NCBI RefSeq assembly: GCF_014646115.1 | Contig: NZ_BMMV01000010.1 | Span: forward strand, 62,001-126,000 | Reading direction: 5' to 3' | Source of the DNA: Streptomyces camponoticapitis | GTDB taxonomy: Bacteria; Actinomycetota; Actinomycetes; Streptomycetales; Streptomycetaceae | Length of the DNA: 64,000 bases | Made by a program: the position numbers and the translations under genes | The notes under the pieces: model-generated | What the model saw: only the letters and a program-made list of their open reading frames with translations | Told to the model about the DNA's origin: nothing | Databases searched by the model: none | Shown here: positions 1 to 8,913 of the stretch, in pieces | How the letters are laid out: every line of letters starts with the position of its first letter | How positions within the stretch are numbered: position 1 is the stretch's first letter

Positions 1-613
1 CGGTCGACGACACCTGGAGCCGGACCTTGGTACCGGTCGCCAGGGTGGAGCCGAACATGGTGCGCGTCTCGTCGTAGAAGTGGTGGGGGTTGGTGTCGCC
101 GGGGTTGTTGTTGAACGGGTAACCGCCGTAGTACCAGCCGTACTTGGAGGTCACCGGCACGTTCTTCAGCTGGTTGCCGTTGACCCGCACGTCGATCCCG
201 GCGTCCCGGCCGGTCCCCGCGGAGTTGTCGGGCAGCGAGTAGCGGAAGGTCATGGCGTTGGCCGGCCTGGTGAGGGTGAACTCCACGTACTCACCGACCG
301 CGTCGAGTGTCACGGCCTGACGTCCGGAGGCCTCCGACGGAAGCGATCCGTACAGCCGGTTGGGGCCTATCAGGGTGCCGTTGGTGGCGGCGTACTCGGC
401 CTCGTGCTCCACGAAGGGCACGGTGGCGCCTCGGCCGGGGATGCCGACGGGGGAGGGCGCGGGTACTCCGGCGGCGACGGCTGCCGGGGCGGCGGACATG
501 ACGACGGCGGCGGCCGTCCCGGCCACCGCCGTCGCGAGGGCCAGGGTGGCGGAGAGTGAGGCGGATATGCCGCGGCGGAGCAGGCGGCGTCTCGGGGGAG
601 GTGTCACAGACAT
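1..613 (-). CDS. Secreted carbohydrate-binding protein, N-terminal part (runs off the window)
   Basis: Only the first 204 residues are inside the window. The start at 613 has an AAGGACGT ribosome site just upstream. The protein opens with an arginine-rich n-region (PPPRRRLLRR), then a long Ala/Val/Leu stretch ending near residue 45, a typical export signal. What follows (FVEHEAEYA, then GEYVEFTL, then FRYSLPDN and DVRVNG) looks like the beta-sandwich at the front of CBM35-type or mycodextranase-like glycoside hydrolases. I infer a secreted polysaccharide-acting enzyme or binding protein; the catalytic part is outside the window, so the substrate cannot be named. It is divergent from the rhamnosidase across a 370-bp gap. 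Confidence 0.7.
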   Translation of the reverse strand, partial: MSVTPPPRRRLLRRGISASLSATLALATAVAGTAAAVVMSAAPAAVAAGVPAPSPVGIPGRGATVPFVEHEAEYAATNGTLIGPNRLYGSLPSEASGRQAVTLDAVGEYVEFTLTRPANAMTFRYSLPDNSAGTGRDAGIDVRVNGNQLKNVPVTSKYGWYYGGYPFNNNPGDTNPHHFYDETRTMFGSTLATGTKVRLQVSST

Positions 614-945
614 ACGTCCTTGCGGCTCGTGGGGACTCTGCGGACGCGAAAAGGCTAGGAGTGGTTCCGCAGGAAGTCTATGAATCTGCGCAAGAAATGG
701 ATGCTTGGTCAGGATTCTTGTGCGCCTTCTACTGCTCTTTCCCTTTCATATATGCGCAAGTTGGCCTGGGGGTTGATCCAAGATCCGGTCAACTCTGGTG
801 ATCGCGGGGGTAGTTCGCGGTCCGCGCGACCGACGTCACGCCGCAAAACTCTTCCTGTTCGAAGCAAGAAGCAGAGTCACGGTATGCGTTCCGTCCGGCG
901 CCCCGCGCACCTCTTGTGAGCCCTCCCGGATCGGCCCTACGATTC

Positions 946-970
946 TTGACACGGGACATGAAACGATTCA
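946..970 (+). promoter_or_regulatory. Rhamnosidase promoter region with LacI-type operator
   Basis: TTGACA at 946-951 is a good -35 candidate. A near-perfect 12-bp palindrome, TGAAACGATTCA, lies at 959-970, 16 bp before the rhamnosidase start. The central CG is the hallmark of LacI-family operators. The same motif recurs at 10539-10550 and 10701-10712, before the other rhamnose genes. No convincing -10 box was found at 17-bp spacing. Confidence 0.6.
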
Positions 971-985
971 ATCAAAGGGGCTGGC

Positions 986-3900
986 ATGGGCATGGGCTGG
1001 ACACGAAGAGGTCTCCTGGGCACTTCCGTCGTGGGCGCCGGCGCCGGAATCGTCTCCATCGCCGCGGGCCCGGCGGCCTCGGCCGTCACCCCGGCGAAGG
1101 GCCACGAGTCTCCGCACGGCCGTGGGTTGCGGGTCGTCGCCGCGAAGGTCGAGTACGCCGAACACGTCCTCGGTACCGACAACCCCACCCCTCTCCTCTC
1201 CTGGGAGCTGACGGCCGACGGCCACGGCGCCGAGCAGCGCGCGTACCAGATCAGGGCCGCCACCGACCCGCGCGACCTCGCCAAAGGGCGCCAACTCCGT
1301 TGGGACACCGGCAAGGTGACCTCCGGCCGGAGCGTCGCCGTCCCCTACGCCGGTCCCGCGCTGCCGCCCCGGACCCGCTGCCACTGGCAGGTCCGCGTCT
1401 GGGACGGCTCCGGCGACGTCTCGCCCTGGAGTACGGCCGGCTGGTGGGAGACCGCACTCGGGGACGAGAAGTGGGGCGCCGCATGGATCGGCGCCGACGC
1501 CGGAGCCGATCCCCTCACCCTCGAAGGCGCCTCCTGGATCTGGACCGAGGGAGCGACCACCGGCGACGCCCCCGCCGGGCCGCGCTGGTTCCGTACCGCC
1601 CTCGACCTCCCCGCCGGCATCGGTATCGCGAACGCGGCCCTCGTCGCCACCGCCGACGACGACTTCACCCTCCACCTCGACGGCACACAGGTGGCCCACG
1701 CCCCCGAGCAGCAGGACGGCTGGCGCACCGGCAGGACCGCCGATGTCACCGAAGCCGTCAAAGCGGCCGGACAGCGCGTCGTACTCGCCGCCGTGGCCAC
1801 CAACCGCGGCGGAGCCTCCGTCAACCCGGGCGGATTCATCGCCCGTCTCGTCGTCGAGACCACCGACGGGCAGACTCGTGAACTCGCCACCGGCGACAAC
1901 TGGCTGACCTCCGAGACCGAACAACAGGGCTGGCAGCAGCGGGACTTCGACGACACCGGCTGGGCTCCCGCCACCGTTCTCGCCCCCTACGGCGAAGGCC
2001 CCTGGGGCGACGACGTCTCCGTCTCCCGGCCCGAGGCACCCGCGCCCCTGCTGCGCCGCGAGTTCGCCGTACGCAAACCGGTCACCCGCGCCCGCCTCTA
2101 CATCAGCGGACTCGCCTACTACGTCGCGGAGTTGAACGGCGAACCCGTCGGCGAGCAGGTGCTCGACCCGGCCTTCACCGACTACGACGAGACCGTCATG
2201 TACGCCGTTCACGACGTGACGTCCCTGCTGCGCCGGGGCGACAACGCCATCGGTGTCACCCTGGGCCGCGGCTTCTACGGCATGACCACCCCCAACGTCT
2301 GGAACTGGCACCGGCCGCCGTGGCACGGCGAGCCCCGCCTCCTGTGCCGGCTGGAGGCCGAACACCCGGACGGCACCCGTACCACCGTCGTCTCCGACAC
2401 CGACTGGCGCATGACCGAGGGCCCCACCCTCACCAACTCCCTCTACGCGGGCGAGACGTACGACGCCCGCCTGGCCCCCACCGGCTGGACACGACCGGGC
2501 TTCGACGACCGCGAGTGGCGCGCCCCGGGCGCCCAGCAGGCACCGAAGGGCGCTCTGCGCGCCCAGCCGCACGACCCCATCGAGATCATCGACACCATCA
2601 CCCCCACCGGGATCAGCGAACTGCGCACCGGCGTCTACGTGGTCGACATGGGCCGCACCACCGCGGGCTGGTCCCGACTGACCGTCAAAGCGCCCGCGGG
2701 AACGGTCATTTCGCTCGTCCACGGTGAGAAACTCAAGGACGACGGCAGCGTCCACGCCGAGACCGGACATGTCCCCGGCCGCTTCCAGCGCGACGAGTAC
2801 ATCTGCGCGGGCGGCGGAGAGCCCGAGGTGTGGGAGCCGTCCTTCTCGTACAAGGGCTTCCGCTACGTCCAGATCGAGGGTCTGCCCGCCCGCCCCGAAC
2901 CGTCCGACGTGCTCGGCCGTACCGTCCACACCAGGGTCGACGAGGTCAGCGCCTTCTCCTGCTCCGAGCCCTTCTACGAGAAGCTCGACAAGGCGATGCG
3001 CCGCACCCTGTTGAACAATCTGCACGGCATCCCGACCGACACCCCCATGTACGAGAAGAACGGCTGGACCGGCGACGCGCAGCTGGGCGCGCCCACCCTC
3101 GCGTACGGCTTCGGCGTCCACCGCTTCCTCGGCAAGTGGCTGGACGATCTGAAGGACAGTCAGAACGCCGACGGACAGCTGCCGGTGATCGTCCCGAGCG
3201 GCGGCTGGGGTTACGGCGATCTCGGCCCGTCACCGGAGTGGACCACGGTCTACCCGTTCCTGGTCCGCGAGATGTACCGGGTGTACGGCGACGACCGGAT
3301 CGCCCGGCGGCACTGGCCGGTCGTCACCCGCTATCTGGACTGGGAGCTGGACCGTCTCGTCGACGGCCTCGCGATCACCGCCCTCGGTGACTATCTGCCG
3401 CCCGGCTACGGCGGCAACCCGCCCGAGGACACCCGCCTGACGGCCACCGCCTATCTGTACCGCGCGCTCGTGGGCACCGCCGAGATGGGCGAACTGCTGG
3501 GCCACGACGACGTCGCCGGGCGCTACCGCACGGCGGCGGCCGGGCTCAAGGACGCCCTGAACGCGGAATTCCTCAACGACGCCGGGCACTACAGCACCGC
3601 CAAGGACCCGGGCTACCGGCAGACCTCCAACGCGATCCCGCTCGCCTTCGGCCTGGTCCCCGCCGGCGCCCGCGCCTCCGTGGTGGACAGCCTGGTCGCC
3701 GACATCACCGAGCGCGGCAACCACCTCAACACCGGCGCGCTCGGCACCGGCGTGCTGCTGCGCGTGCTGTGCGCGCACGGCCACCCGGACGTCGCCCACG
3801 CCATCGCCACCCAGCGCACCTACCCGAGCTGGGGCTACTGGTTCGACAACGGCGCCGACACCATGTGGGAGATGTGGCAGCTCGACTCCCGCTCGCGCGA

Positions 3901-4258
3901 CCACTATTTCCAGGGCACCGTCGCCCAGTGGCTGTACGAGAACGTGGCGGGCCTGCGCCCCGGGGACGACGGCTACCGCACCTTCACCGTCCGCCCCGAC
4001 GCCCGCAGCGGGGTCAGCTGGGCGCGTACGTCGATCCGTACGGTGCGCGGGCCGGCCTCGGTGGCCTGGTCCAAGGTCGGCCGTGACCTGCGGCTGACGG
4101 TGAGGGTACCGGTCGGGGCGAGCGCCGAGATCCATGTACCCGCCGACCGCAAGGACAAGGTGACCGCACCGAAGGGCGCCACCTACCTCCGCACGGAGCC
4201 CGGCTTCCAGGTCTACCGCGCCGGGCACGGCGCGTGGGACTTCGTGGGCCGCGGCTGA
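986..4258 (+). CDS. Alpha-L-rhamnosidase, GH78, Tat-exported
   Basis: A 1090-residue enzyme predicted to hydrolyse terminal alpha-L-rhamnosyl groups from glycosides and pectic polymers outside the cell. The N-terminus carries a twin-arginine signal (TRRGLLGTS, residues 6-14, then an Ala-rich h-region ending in ASA). Two beta-sandwich modules precede the (alpha/alpha)6 barrel. The GH78 signature YEKNGWTGDAQ lies near residues 689-699, with the acidic residues expected at the active site. A C-terminal stretch YPSWGYWFDNGADTMWEMW matches the family. Either ATG (986 or 992) could be used; 986 is the longer. Its neighbours are the rhamnose regulator and transporter, and an operator-like palindrome precedes it, so rhamnose induction is likely. 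Confidence 0.92.
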   Translation: MGMGWTRRGLLGTSVVGAGAGIVSIAAGPAASAVTPAKGHESPHGRGLRVVAAKVEYAEHVLGTDNPTPLLSWELTADGHGAEQRAYQIRAATDPRDLAKGRQLRWDTGKVTSGRSVAVPYAGPALPPRTRCHWQVRVWDGSGDVSPWSTAGWWETALGDEKWGAAWIGADAGADPLTLEGASWIWTEGATTGDAPAGPRWFRTALDLPAGIGIANAALVATADDDFTLHLDGTQVAHAPEQQDGWRTGRTADVTEAVKAAGQRVVLAAVATNRGGASVNPGGFIARLVVETTDGQTRELATGDNWLTSETEQQGWQQRDFDDTGWAPATVLAPYGEGPWGDDVSVSRPEAPAPLLRREFAVRKPVTRARLYISGLAYYVAELNGEPVGEQVLDPAFTDYDETVMYAVHDVTSLLRRGDNAIGVTLGRGFYGMTTPNVWNWHRPPWHGEPRLLCRLEAEHPDGTRTTVVSDTDWRMTEGPTLTNSLYAGETYDARLAPTGWTRPGFDDREWRAPGAQQAPKGALRAQPHDPIEIIDTITPTGISELRTGVYVVDMGRTTAGWSRLTVKAPAGTVISLVHGEKLKDDGSVHAETGHVPGRFQRDEYICAGGGEPEVWEPSFSYKGFRYVQIEGLPARPEPSDVLGRTVHTRVDEVSAFSCSEPFYEKLDKAMRRTLLNNLHGIPTDTPMYEKNGWTGDAQLGAPTLAYGFGVHRFLGKWLDDLKDSQNADGQLPVIVPSGGWGYGDLGPSPEWTTVYPFLVREMYRVYGDDRIARRHWPVVTRYLDWELDRLVDGLAITALGDYLPPGYGGNPPEDTRLTATAYLYRALVGTAEMGELLGHDDVAGRYRTAAAGLKDALNAEFLNDAGHYSTAKDPGYRQTSNAIPLAFGLVPAGARASVVDSLVADITERGNHLNTGALGTGVLLRVLCAHGHPDVAHAIATQRTYPSWGYWFDNGADTMWEMWQLDSRSRDHYFQGTVAQWLYENVAGLRPGDDGYRTFTVRPDARSGVSWARTSIRTVRGPASVAWSKVGRDLRLTVRVPVGASAEIHVPADRKDKVTAPKGATYLRTEPGFQVYRAGHGAWDFVGRG

Positions 4259-4322
4259 CACGCGCGGCTGACACGCGGCTGCTGACACACACGACTGACG
4301 CAGGCCGCGGACACACACCACG

Positions 4323-4348
4323 GGGCCCGGACCGCCCGGTCCGGGCCC
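4323..4348. terminator. Bidirectional hairpin between rhamnosidase and rhaR
   Basis: A perfect 11-bp stem (GGGCCCGGACC / GGTCCGGGCCC) with a 4-base loop lies between two convergent genes. There is no T-run, which is common for Streptomyces terminators. Confidence 0.75.
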
Positions 4349-4371
4349 ACCGACGTCGAAGTGACGGGCCG

Positions 4372-5415
4372 TCAGCCGCGAGGCCCGTGGCCGCCGCCCG
4401 CGCGCGGCATCGAGGACTCCCGCACCACCAACTCCGGTTGCAGCACGATCCGTTGATGCCGGTGGTCGGCCGCCGACTCACCCGTCTCCTCGATCAGCAG
4501 CTCCGCCGCGAGCCGACCCATCTGCGAGGCCGGCTGGCGCACCGACGTGAGCGGCACCGCGGCGGCCGACGCGAACTCGATGTCGTCGTAGCCGACGAGC
4601 GCCATCTCGTCCGGTACGGCCACCCCCGCCCCGTACATCGACTGGAGCACCCCGAGCGCCAGCAGGTCGTTCGCGCAGAACACCGCGCTCGGCCTGATGT
4701 GCAGCCCCAGCAGCCGGGCCCCGGAGTCACGCCCCGCCGACACGTCCAGCCGCTCCGCCTCCACCACCCGCAGCCGGTCGGCCGGCAGCCCGGCCTCCTC
4801 CAGCGCCAGCAGCGCGCCCGCCCGCCGGTCCCGGCACTGCGCGAGATGCAGCGGACCGGACACGTACGCGATGTCGGTGTGCCCCTGGGCCAGCAGATGA
4901 CGCATCGCGAGCGCCCCGCCCGTGACATCGTCCACCGACACCGAACAGCCCTCGTCGCTCGACACGACCCGGTCCACGAAGACGAACGGGATGTCCTGCC
5001 GCCGGAAGCTCTCCAGATTCCGGCCCGTCTCGTCCGTGGGTGTGATCAGCACACCGCGCACCCGCTGCTCGCTGAAGAGCCCCAGATACTCGGCCTCCTC
5101 GCTGCTGCTCTGCGCGCTGTTGCAGAGCATCACACCGAGCCCGGACTGCCGGGCCACCCGCTCGGCGCCGGTGGCGACGTCCACGAAGAACGGGTTGGCC
5201 ATGTCGAGCACCAGCAGCGCGATGATGCGGCTGCGGCCTGCCCGCAGATGGCGGGCGGACTCGCTCCGTACGTAGCCCAGACGCTCGATGGTGGACAGCA
5301 CCCTCGCCCGCGTCTCCTCGGCCACCGAGTCCGGCCGGTTGATCACGTTCGAGACCGTGCCGACGGAGACGCCCGCCACCCGGGCGACGTCCTTGATTCC
5401 CACCGATTGCGCCAT
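4372..5415 (-). CDS. LacI-family regulator of rhamnose genes
   Basis: A 347-residue LacI/GalR-type repressor. The helix-turn-helix is at the start (GIKDVARVAGVSVGTVSNVINRP, residues 6-28), followed by a hinge and a periplasmic-binding-protein-like sugar-sensing domain. I chose the ATG at 5415 because GGAGGT stands about 9 bases upstream and the HTH then begins at residue 6 as in the family; the frame stays open upstream to 5634. It is flanked by the rhamnosidase and the rhaTPQS transporter. Its likely operators are the TGAA-CG-TTCA palindromes at 959, 10539 and 10701. The ligand, L-rhamnose or rhamnulose, is inferred from context. Confidence 0.85.
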   Translation of the reverse strand: MAQSVGIKDVARVAGVSVGTVSNVINRPDSVAEETRARVLSTIERLGYVRSESARHLRAGRSRIIALLVLDMANPFFVDVATGAERVARQSGLGVMLCNSAQSSSEEAEYLGLFSEQRVRGVLITPTDETGRNLESFRRQDIPFVFVDRVVSSDEGCSVSVDDVTGGALAMRHLLAQGHTDIAYVSGPLHLAQCRDRRAGALLALEEAGLPADRLRVVEAERLDVSAGRDSGARLLGLHIRPSAVFCANDLLALGVLQSMYGAGVAVPDEMALVGYDDIEFASAAAVPLTSVRQPASQMGRLAAELLIEETGESAADHRHQRIVLQPELVVRESSMPRAGGGHGPRG

Positions 5416-5716
5416 CAGACAGTGACCTCCACCAGCTCCAGACCGCTCGGAACGGACAACGCGCGCAGCTCCGGAAATGTTGTCGCCGGTGGCTGGGGCC
5501 TGTCTCCGCGCCCAGTGGTGCCCCACTGCGCTCCCACGCCACGCGTCGGTCCACTCGCCCGGTTCACGGCCGAAGTCGACACGCGATGTGGTGTTGCCGA
5601 TTTCCAGCAGCGGGCCTCGGACCACTTTACCCACCGCGGTGACCGGCCTGTAGCGACCGTCCCTGGACTGGCCGAGTCACGCGGCCGTCACCGGCTCCCA
5701 CACCACCGTGGGGACC
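5416..5716. other. Gap between rhaS and the LacI gene
   Basis: The reading frame of the regulator is open across most of this gap, but the translation does not resemble any family. No operator palindrome like those at the other rhamnose promoters was found, and no rhamnose mutarotase (rhaM) gene is present, although this is a common place for it. Confidence 0.5.
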
Positions 5717-6805
5717 TCAGAAGTCGAAGTCGCCGATGTTCTTGGCGTCGAAGACCGTCGGCGGGCCGAGGATGATCTCGCCGTCCTTGCCGACCGTGTA
5801 CTCGCCCAGGTCACCGGCCTTGAACTTCTCGCCCTCGGCCCCCGTGATCTGCCCGGACGCCAGCGCCGCCGCCGCATAAGTACCGAGGTAGCCCAGCTTC
5901 TTCGGGTCCCACAGCGAGAACTGGTCGAGCGTGCCGTTCTCGATGTACTTGCGCATCTGGTTGGGCGTGCCGAGCCCGTTCAGGACGACCTTCCCCTTGT
6001 AGGAGGAGTCGCCGATGTAGCGGGCCGCCGCCGCGATGCCGACCGTCGTGGGCGAGATGATCCCCTTGAGGTTCGGGTACGCCTTGAGGAGCCCCTGGGT
6101 CTCCTGGAAGGACTTCTGGTCCTGGTCGTCCCCGTACGCCACCTTGACCAGCTTCATGTCCTTGTACTCGGGCTTCGTCAGCTCGTCCTTCATGAACTGG
6201 ATCCAGGTGTTCTGGTTCGTCGCGTTCTGCGTGGCCGACAGGATCGCGATCTCGCCCTTGTTGCCCAGCTGCTTCGCGATGTTGCGGACCTGGCTGCGGC
6301 CGATCTCCTCCGAACTGGCCTGGTTGATGAAGAGCTGGCGGCAGTCCTTGGCGGTGTCGGAGTCGTACGCGACGACCTTGATGTCCTGCCTCATCGCCTG
6401 CTTGAGCGGGCCGCACACCGCGTTGGGGTCGTTCGCCGCGATGAGGATCGCGTCCTGCTTCTGCTGGATGAGGGTGTTGATGTACGACACCTGGGAGGAC
6501 GCCTTCGCGTTGGAGGGTCCGACCTCCTTGCCGGTGGCGCCGATCTCCCCGGCCGCCGCGATGCCGGCGTCGTCGACGATCTTCTCGTACGGGTTGTTGA
6601 TCTGCTTGGGCAGGAAGGCGATCTTCAGGCCCTTCTTGAGCGGGGCGTCCGGATTCGCCTCCGCCTTCCCCGACTTGGCGGGGGTGTCGTCCTTCACGGA
6701 GTCCTTGGTGGTGCCCGAGCAGCCGGACACGGCGAGCGTCAGGGCACAGAGCGCGGCGGATGCGGTGACGACGGCATGGCGTCGGGAGCGGGCCTGCGAC
6801 AGCAT
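5717..6805 (-). CDS. rhaS: Rhamnose ABC transporter substrate-binding lipoprotein
   Basis: A 362-residue lipoprotein. The signal ends in a lipobox (LAVSGC; Cys near residue 29). The mature part is a periplasmic-binding-protein type 1 domain of the ribose/rhamnose class (INNPYEKIVDDAG, then ILIAANDPNAVCGPLK, then VAYDSDT). It matches the RhaS family, which captures L-rhamnose outside the membrane and delivers it to RhaP/RhaQ. It is the last gene of the transporter operon, 54 bp after rhaQ. Confidence 0.9.
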   Translation of the reverse strand: MLSQARSRRHAVVTASAALCALTLAVSGCSGTTKDSVKDDTPAKSGKAEANPDAPLKKGLKIAFLPKQINNPYEKIVDDAGIAAAGEIGATGKEVGPSNAKASSQVSYINTLIQQKQDAILIAANDPNAVCGPLKQAMRQDIKVVAYDSDTAKDCRQLFINQASSEEIGRSQVRNIAKQLGNKGEIAILSATQNATNQNTWIQFMKDELTKPEYKDMKLVKVAYGDDQDQKSFQETQGLLKAYPNLKGIISPTTVGIAAAARYIGDSSYKGKVVLNGLGTPNQMRKYIENGTLDQFSLWDPKKLGYLGTYAAAALASGQITGAEGEKFKAGDLGEYTVGKDGEIILGPPTVFDAKNIGDFDF

Positions 6806-6859
6806 GGTGAGTGCCTTTCGGGGTCGGGGTGTCGGGAGTCGGGAGGTCGTGGCGGGGGG

Positions 6860-7876
6860 TCAGGGCGCGGCGGAGACCGGGACGGACTCCTCGGCCGCCG
6901 TACGCCGATGGCGGCGCTCGGAGACCACGGCGATGATCCGGGGTGTCAGCACGGAGGCGACGAGCAGCAGGCCGGTGACGATCACCTGGATCTCGTTGGA
7001 GATGTCGTTGAGGGTCAGCAGATTCGTCAGCAGCCCGATCAGCAGCACACCGGCGACGGCGCCGCCCAGCGTGCCCTTCCCGCCGTCGAAGTCCACACCG
7101 CCGAGCAACACCGAGGCGATGACGACCAGTTCGAGACCGAGCCCGTTGTCGGCGCGGGCGCTGCCGTAGCGCAGGGTGTAGATGATCCCGGCGAACGAGG
7201 CGACCAGACCGGACACCACGAACAGCACCAGCTTCAGCCGCTTCACGCGGATGCCCGCGAACCACGCGGCGTCCTCCTGGGCGCCGATCGCGAACAGCGA
7301 ACGGCCGAAGCCCGTGCAGTGCAGCGCGATCGCGGTCCCCACGGCGAGCACCGCGAACAGCGCGACCGGATACGGCACGAAGGTGCCGGGCATCGTCTCC
7401 GTGTACGCCGCGTACTTGGCGTACGTCTCCGGGAAGTCGGCCACCGCCTCGTCGCCGAGGATGACGGACGCCAGCCCGCGGTAGAGCGTGAGGGTGCCGA
7501 TGGTGACGGCCAGCGAGGGCAGACCGACCCGGGTGACGAGCCAGCCGTTCAGCAGTCCGCCGACCGCGCCCGCCAGCAGACAGACGGGGACGATCAGTTC
7601 GAAGGCGAAGCCCGCCTGCCAGAGCGAGCCGGCGAGCGCGCTGGACAGCCCCAGCATCGAGGCGACGGAGAGATCGACCTGACCCGCGACCACCAGCAGG
7701 GTCATCGGCAGCGCGATCAGCGCGATCTCGGAGACGTCGCCGAGCGCCGCCGACAGGTTGTCCGTGTTGGCGAACCCCTCGGTGGTGCCGGTGCCCGCCA
7801 GGAAGACCGCGATCAGCAGGATGCCGACGGCCGTGTCCCAGCGCAGATACCTCGTCAGTGTCGTCATCGTGGTCAT
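6860..7876 (-). CDS. rhaQ: Rhamnose ABC transporter permease
   Basis: A 338-residue BPD_transp_2-type permease with about 8-10 hydrophobic segments and the family motif for carbohydrate permeases (GQVDLSVASMLGL, FDGGKGTLGGAVAGVLLIG). The frame remains open upstream to 8167. The ATG at 7876 is preferred: GAGGAG stands about 8 bases before it, and it overlaps the stop of rhaP by four bases (ATGA), a sign of translational coupling. It forms the membrane channel with RhaP. Confidence 0.88.
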   Translation of the reverse strand: MTTMTTLTRYLRWDTAVGILLIAVFLAGTGTTEGFANTDNLSAALGDVSEIALIALPMTLLVVAGQVDLSVASMLGLSSALAGSLWQAGFAFELIVPVCLLAGAVGGLLNGWLVTRVGLPSLAVTIGTLTLYRGLASVILGDEAVADFPETYAKYAAYTETMPGTFVPYPVALFAVLAVGTAIALHCTGFGRSLFAIGAQEDAAWFAGIRVKRLKLVLFVVSGLVASFAGIIYTLRYGSARADNGLGLELVVIASVLLGGVDFDGGKGTLGGAVAGVLLIGLLTNLLTLNDISNEIQVIVTGLLLVASVLTPRIIAVVSERRHRRTAAEESVPVSAAP

Positions 7877-8913
7877 CGCCGGCTCCTCTTCCTGAGCGCG
7901 CTGGTCGTACGCACCTGCAAGACGCGGTCGGTGGTGATCGCCGCGAGCAGCAGCACGCCGGTGATGGCCTGCTGCCAGAAGGAGTCGACCTTGAGGACCA
8001 CCAGCGCGCTGCCGATGGTGGTGAGCAGGAGCGCGCCGAGCGCCGCGCCCCAGACGCTGCCCGTCCCGCCCGTGATGGCGACGCCGCCGACGACGACGGC
8101 GCTGACGACCGTCAGCTCCCAGCCGTTGGCCGCGTCGGCGACGACGGTCCCGAAGCGGGCGAGCCACAGTGCGCCGGCGAAGCCCGCGATCGCGCCGGAG
8201 AACGCGTACGCGGCCAGGATCCGGCGCCGTACGGGAATGCCCGCCAGCCGCGCGGCCTCCGGGCTCGACCCGATCGCGTACAGCTCACGGCCACTGCGGT
8301 AGGTACGCAGGAAGTAGCCCGTCGCGGCGAGTACGGCGGCGGAGATCAGCGGCAGATACGGGATGCCGAGGACGCTGCCCGAGCCGAGGGAGAGCACACC
8401 GTCGGGGACGTTGACGGCGTTGATCTGCTCGCCGTGCGCCCAGGCGTGGTCGATGCCCTGGATGATGTAGAGCATGCCGAGGGTCACCACGAGCGCGGGC
8501 ACCCGGCCGAAGCTGACGAGCGCGCCGCTGACGAGCCCGCAGACGGTGCCGAGACCGATGCCGAGCAGGACGACCGTGAGCGCGCTGTGGTCGGTGCCGG
8601 AGACGAAGTGGCCGCAGGCGAAAGCCGTGAGACCCACGACCGAGCCGACCGACAGGTCGATGTTGCGGGTCATCACGACGACGGACTGACCGACGGCGAG
8701 CAGCACCAGGATCGAGGAGTTGAGAAGCAGGTCCTTGACGCCCTGGTCGTCGAGGAAGCCGGGGTTGGCGAGCCAGGTGCCGAGGATCAGCAGCGCGAGC
8801 GCGCCGCCGATCGCGATCTCCCGGGCGCGGAAGACCGCGTCGACGAGCGACCGCGCCGACCGGCCTTCCTCCGCCGGGGCTTCCGGGGTGGGTTTGTCGA
8901 GCGTGGTGGTCAT
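7873..8913 (-). CDS. rhaP: Rhamnose ABC transporter permease
   Basis: A 346-residue permease, paralogous to the downstream rhaQ. It has an N-terminal cytoplasmic tail, then alternating membrane helices and the conserved TRNIDLSVGSVVGLTAF motif after helix 2, plus the ITGGTGSVWGAALGALLL motif near the C-terminus. It overlaps rhaT by ATGA at 8910-8913 and rhaQ by ATGA at 7873-7876. Confidence 0.9.
   Translation of the reverse strand: MTTTLDKPTPEAPAEEGRSARSLVDAVFRAREIAIGGALALLILGTWLANPGFLDDQGVKDLLLNSSILVLLAVGQSVVVMTRNIDLSVGSVVGLTAFACGHFVSGTDHSALTVVLLGIGLGTVCGLVSGALVSFGRVPALVVTLGMLYIIQGIDHAWAHGEQINAVNVPDGVLSLGSGSVLGIPYLPLISAAVLAATGYFLRTYRSGRELYAIGSSPEAARLAGIPVRRRILAAYAFSGAIAGFAGALWLARFGTVVADAANGWELTVVSAVVVGGVAITGGTGSVWGAALGALLLTTIGSALVVLKVDSFWQQAITGVLLLAAITTDRVLQVRTTSALRKRSRR

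Noticed and set aside
5708..8302. A long plus-strand open frame antisense to the rha operon
   Set aside because: It is an antisense shadow in high-GC DNA. The minus-strand genes have family sequence, ribosome sites and ATGA overlaps; the plus-strand translation is Arg/Gly/Asp-rich with no domain.
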